Position numbers and translations under genes: made by a program. Shown here one piece after another: positions 6,659-8,865 of a stretch of DNA of 8,865 nucleotides. Position 1 is the stretch's first letter, and the number at the start of each line of letters is the position of its first letter. Origin of the DNA: Legionella genomosp. 1 (lineage in GTDB: Bacteria > Pseudomonadota > Gammaproteobacteria > Legionellales > Legionellaceae); assembly GCA_945865355.1 (NCBI GenBank), contig CAMBDN010000095.1:1-8865 (forward strand), written 5' to 3'. The notes below the pieces were generated by a model. It did not search any database, was not told the origin of the DNA, and saw only the letters and a list, made by a program, of their open reading frames with translations.

Positions 6659-6883
6659 ATGTCTGACAATCATCAATTACAAGATGCTTTTCTTGAAGAG
6701 TTGCGCAAGGAAAAAGTGCCCGTTTCTGTGTTTCTTATCAACGGGATTAAATTACATGGCGTTGTCGATAATTTTGACGATCATGCGATCATGTTGAAAA
6801 ACGCGGTGACACAAATGGTTTTTAAGCACGCTATTTCTACCGTTGTTCCTTCACGGATGGTGACCTTAACCCCTGGTGACTAG
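6659..6883 (+). CDS. hfq: RNA chaperone Hfq
   Basis: Hfq is a hexameric Sm-like ring that binds small RNAs and mRNAs and promotes their pairing. The 74-residue product is an almost bare Sm core: the N-terminal helix carries Gln8 of the proximal RNA site, and Sm1 runs through VPVSVFLINGIKLHG (20-34). Sm2 holds the FKHAISTVVPSR block (55-66) with Lys56 and His57. E. coli has Tyr55 where this protein has Phe. The lateral rim is R-K-E-K (16-19) rather than R-R-E-R, still basic. The long disordered C-terminal tail of E. coli Hfq (102 residues) is missing, as in many other bacteria. AAGGAG lies 6 bases before the ATG. It is followed 9 bases later by hflX, the usual partner, but miaA, which precedes hfq in E. 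coli, is absent. An apparent LetA box and a CsrA-binding type RNA lie upstream. Confidence 0.98.
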   Translation: MSDNHQLQDAFLEELRKEKVPVSVFLINGIKLHGVVDNFDDHAIMLKNAVTQMVFKHAISTVVPSRMVTLTPGD

Positions 6884-6892
6884 ACTGAAACT

Positions 6893-8194
6893 ATGGCAGA
6901 CTGGCTACCTTTCTTTCTTTATGGGTATGCCACTTTGTTAGATCGACCCGAAGGTGGGGAGCGAGCGCTTCTTGTGCAAATAGCTCCCCACGGTATTGAT
7001 GCGGAAACGGCTTTGGCTGAATTTAAAGAGTTAGCGCTATCTGCGAATGCTGATGTTTTAGATTGTGTGCTGGGTACGCGTGCAACTCCCGATGCTAAAT
7101 ATTACGTAGGCTTTGGTAAAGCTGAGGAAATTCGTGAGCTTGTGATTGCGCATGAGGCTGAGTTGGTTTTGGTAAACCACGAGTTATCCCCGTCACAAGA
7201 ACGTAATCTAGAACGCTTGCTGGAGTGCCGCGTTGTCGGTCGCAGTGGCTTGATTCTTGATATTTTTGCGCAGCGTGCTCGAACCTTTGAAGGTAAATTG
7301 CAAGTGGAGTTGGCGCAGTTGCAGCATATGTCTACCCGACTCATTAGAGGATGGACACATCTTGAGCGGCAAAAAGGTGGAATAGGGCTCAGAGGGCCAG
7401 GGGAGACGCAACTTGAAACCGATCGCCGTTTGTTACGAGTCCGGATCAAAACAATCAACAATAAACTTGAAAAAGTACGACGAAGTCGTGACCAAAATCG
7501 GCGTGCAAGACAGAAAACAGAGATGCTTACCGTATCACTGGTGGGTTATACCAATGCTGGTAAGTCATCTTTATTTAATGCGCTAACCGGTGCAAAAATT
7601 TTTGTTGCTGATCAATTGTTTGCAACCCTTGATCCAACGATGCGCAGGCTCGATTTACCGGGATCCGCTGATGTTATTCTGGCTGATACCGTAGGCTTTA
7701 TCCGCAACTTACCGCATCAATTGGTTGCAGCGTTCCATGCCACTCTCGAAGAAACCAAAGAGGCCGACTTATTATTACATGTGATTGACATCGCTGATCC
7801 GAATTGGCGTGAAACGGTGGATGCAGTTAATCACGTGCTGAACGAAATTGGTGTGGGCGATGTCAAAATATTACAAGTATTTAACAAGATCGATTTGCGC
7901 GAAGGTTGGGATGCAAAATTGGACTCCCAGGATACCAGTTGTAAAGTCTGGGTTTCAGCAGCGACCGGCGCGGGGCTTGATTTGTTACGCGAAGCAATCG
8001 CCACTCAACTGCATGGCGCAATCGTTGACGAAGAAATAGAACTGACAGCGCTAGATGCTAAATTGCGGGCGAGTTTATATGCGATTGGCGCCGTCCAAGC
8101 TGAAACGCTGACCGAAGATGGCGGGTGGCATTTGCATATTCGGATGAGTAAAGCTGAAAAGCAACGGTTGTTAAGATCGGACAAGGATATTTGA
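6893..8194 (+). CDS. hflX: GTPase HflX (ribosome-splitting factor)
   Basis: HflX is a GTPase that binds the 50S subunit and splits stalled ribosomes, notably under heat or antibiotic stress. The N-terminal HflX domain spans about 20-200, including the helical ERQKGGIGLRGPGETQLE block (158-175). The G domain has P-loop GYTNAGKSS (218-226), TLDPT (245-249), DTVG (265-268), NKID (331-334) and SAATG (355-359). Length is 433 from the ATG (E. coli, 426). The start is uncertain: the ATG is 9 bases after the hfq stop with no clear ribosome site, and the first 14 residues (MADWLPFF...) have no counterpart in E. coli. An in-frame TTG at 6935 would give M-L-D-R-P-E-G-G-E, which lines up with E. coli MFDRYDAGE, but it too lacks a strong ribosome site. 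The spacing implies cotranscription with hfq. Confidence 0.97.
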   Translation: MADWLPFFLYGYATLLDRPEGGERALLVQIAPHGIDAETALAEFKELALSANADVLDCVLGTRATPDAKYYVGFGKAEEIRELVIAHEAELVLVNHELSPSQERNLERLLECRVVGRSGLILDIFAQRARTFEGKLQVELAQLQHMSTRLIRGWTHLERQKGGIGLRGPGETQLETDRRLLRVRIKTINNKLEKVRRSRDQNRRARQKTEMLTVSLVGYTNAGKSSLFNALTGAKIFVADQLFATLDPTMRRLDLPGSADVILADTVGFIRNLPHQLVAAFHATLEETKEADLLLHVIDIADPNWRETVDAVNHVLNEIGVGDVKILQVFNKIDLREGWDAKLDSQDTSCKVWVSAATGAGLDLLREAIATQLHGAIVDEEIELTALDAKLRASLYAIGAVQAETLTEDGGWHLHIRMSKAEKQRLLRSDKDI

Positions 8195-8219
8195 TATAGG
8201 ATATAGGATATGCTATATC
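8191..8219 (+). promoter_or_regulatory. Promoter of the toxin-antitoxin pair
   Basis: TTGATA (8191-8196, five of six -35 bases, overlapping the hflX stop) is followed by 17 bases and TATATC (8214-8219, four of six -10 bases). Transcription would begin near 8226. AGGAG (8229-8233) lies 6 bases before the antitoxin ATG. The palindrome described separately fills the gap between the two boxes. Confidence 0.5.
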
Positions 8220-8223
8220 TTAT
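8196..8223. promoter_or_regulatory. Palindromic operator for toxin-antitoxin autoregulation
   Basis: GATATAG (8200-8206), six bases, then CTATATC (8213-8219) is a perfect inverted repeat. It extends outward by three more pairs after one mismatch, giving 12 matched pairs of 14 centred at 8209/8210. GATATAG also repeats in tandem at 8193-8199 and 8200-8206, with a partial third unit at 8207. Ribbon-helix-helix antitoxins bind such repeats over their own promoters. Confidence 0.6.
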
Positions 8224-8239
8224 GTAATAGGAGATCGTC

Positions 8240-8473
8240 ATGAATAAAGTTCTTATTTCAATACCTGATAAAATAGCCTCTCGAATGAGAGCGGCCATTC
8301 CTCAACGGCAGCGTAGTAAAATTATTGTTCAATTAATAGAGAAAGAAATAGAACGGCGTGAAAAAGCGCTTTATGAATGTGCTATAGCTGTTGAACAGGA
8401 TAATGCTTTAAATGAAGAGACGAAGGATTGGGATGTCACTCTTCACGATGGGTTATCTGATGAATCGTGGTGA
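8240..8473 (+). CDS. mazE: Antitoxin of a MazEF/PemIK-type module, ribbon-helix-helix class
   Basis: This 77-residue protein would neutralise the toxin encoded next to it and repress their shared promoter. A short N-terminal strand (VLISIP, 4-9), a helix (about 10-20), a turn (PQRQR) and a second helix (SKIIVQLIEKEIERRE, 26-41) give the ribbon-helix-helix pattern rather than the AbrB-like fold of E. coli MazE. So the symbol describes its role, not E. coli MazE homology. The C-terminal half is acidic (DNALNEETKDWD and GLSDES), as expected for a flexible tail that wraps the toxin. The start is supported by AGGAG 6 bases upstream. Its end overlaps the toxin start by 14 bases, so the two are translationally coupled, with antitoxin first. 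Confidence 0.85.
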   Translation: MNKVLISIPDKIASRMRAAIPQRQRSKIIVQLIEKEIERREKALYECAIAVEQDNALNEETKDWDVTLHDGLSDESW

Positions 8474-8780
8474 TATTTATTGGGTCGATCTTAATCCAAC
8501 CACCGGTGCCGAAATAAATAAACTACGCCCTTGTGTTTTAGTGGGAGCCTCACCAATAAATAGGGCGCGCCGGACAGTAGTTATTGTTCCACTTTCTACC
8601 TCCGCAAAAGCCAGGCCTCCAATAACCATTTCTGTTCATTGTCTTAACAAGCAAGTAACGGCTATATGTGATCAAATTAGAACAGTTGATAAAAGTAGAT
8701 TAAGAGGTATCGCAGAAACACTTTCAGAAAAGGATTTAAGTTCACTGGATGATGGTTTGCGACAAGTTTTAACTTTATGA
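8460..8780 (+). CDS. mazF: MazF/PemK-family endoribonuclease toxin
   Basis: The 106-residue protein is a sequence-specific mRNA interferase, active as a dimer and blocked by the upstream antitoxin. The family signatures are intact: RGDIYWVDLNPTTGAE (3-18), LRPCVLV (22-28), VIVPLST (41-47) and DQIRTVDKSRL (71-81). Arg23 and Thr47 line up with Arg25 and Thr48, the catalytic pair of B. subtilis MazF, so the toxin is probably active. I chose the ATG at 8460 because the family begins at this MxRGDIY motif; a longer in-frame reading from 8412 lies wholly inside the antitoxin gene in another frame. The RNA cleavage motif cannot be read from sequence. It is convergent with the partial gene at the right edge, with 6 bases between the stop codons. 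Confidence 0.93.
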   Translation: MNRGDIYWVDLNPTTGAEINKLRPCVLVGASPINRARRTVVIVPLSTSAKARPPITISVHCLNKQVTAICDQIRTVDKSRLRGIAETLSEKDLSSLDDGLRQVLTL

Positions 8781-8786
8781 AAGCTT

Positions 8787-8865
8787 CTATTGAGCAACCG
8801 CCGCTCTAAGGCTACTCATCGTTTGCCCACCGTAAAGTGTGTCGCTTAATTCTCCTTGTGGGTTA
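8787..8865 (-). CDS. C-terminal end of an unidentified gene, cut by the window edge
   Basis: On the - strand one frame is open from the right edge to TAG at 8787-8789, giving 25 residues that read like ordinary protein (NPQGELSDTLYGGQ, then TMSSLRAAVAQ). The other two - frames stop early. I do not recognise the protein. The composition is less A/T-rich than the toxin gene, consistent with a chromosomal gene that flanks the inserted toxin-antitoxin pair. The rest lies outside the window. Confidence 0.5.
   Translation of the reverse strand, partial: NPQGELSDTLYGGQTMSSLRAAVAQ

Noticed and set aside
3624..8210. TAGGATA shared by the synthetase promoter repeat and the toxin-antitoxin operator
   Set aside because: A seven-base A/T-rich match between two unrelated promoters is expected by chance and does not support a common regulator.
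8005..8298. 97-codon - strand frame across the hflX end and antitoxin start
   Set aside because: It is the reverse shadow of hflX, the operator and the antitoxin, with no domain or ribosome site.
8412..8459. Longer toxin reading with 16 extra N-terminal residues
   Set aside because: The extra part lies inside the antitoxin gene in another frame, and the family motif begins at the ATG at 8460.
1..8865. CRISPR arrays, tRNA or rRNA genes, insertion sequences and prophage attachment sites
   Set aside because: No regularly spaced repeats, cloverleaf, transposase-like frame or long terminal repeats were seen in the window.

Overview
The window looks like chromosomal DNA of a gammaproteobacterium, most probably of the order Legionellales (Legionella-like). 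GyrB has the long enterobacterial-type form (805 residues), Hfq and HflX are close to the E. coli proteins, and base composition is moderately A/T-rich. I recall gyrB lying a few genes before hfq-hflX in the dnaA-dnaN-recF-gyrB origin region of Legionella pneumophila. A site very close to the Legionella LetA box between gyrB and hfq supports the same placement. The assignment is inference; no database was searched.

Layout, left to right. Bases 1-278 hold only weak small open frames on the + strand and an 8-bp inverted repeat. Bases 279-3602 (- strand) hold an intact single-module non-ribosomal peptide synthetase with the order adenylation, carrier, condensation. Its substrate code predicts asparagine. 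It has no loading condensation domain, no thioesterase and no visible partner gene. Bases 3603-3765 are a divergent promoter region serving the synthetase (with a 9-bp inverted repeat) and gyrB (extended -10). gyrB follows at 3766-6183. The 475-bp gap 6184-6658 has no credible gene on the + strand but carries, on the - strand, what reads as a complete CsrA-sequestering small RNA of the RsmY/RsmZ type: LetA/GacA-like box, sigma-70-like promoter, six GGA motifs (four in hairpin loops) and an intrinsic terminator. The same gap holds the hfq promoter region, with a direct repeat and a 5'-leader hairpin. hfq (6659-6883) and hflX (6893-8194) form a tight pair. A mazEF/pemIK-type toxin-antitoxin pair (8240-8780) follows with its own promoter and a palindromic operator. 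The last 79 bases hold the 3' end of a convergent - strand gene that runs off the window.

How the parts relate. gyrB (supercoiling), hfq (RNA chaperone) and hflX (ribosome-rescue GTPase) are core genes. The synthetase and the toxin-antitoxin pair look like accessory insertions into this core neighbourhood. The small RNA, if real, would link the LetA/LetS (GacA/GacS) two-component system to CsrA, and it sits directly upstream of and divergent from hfq, so two post-transcriptional regulators share one intergenic region.
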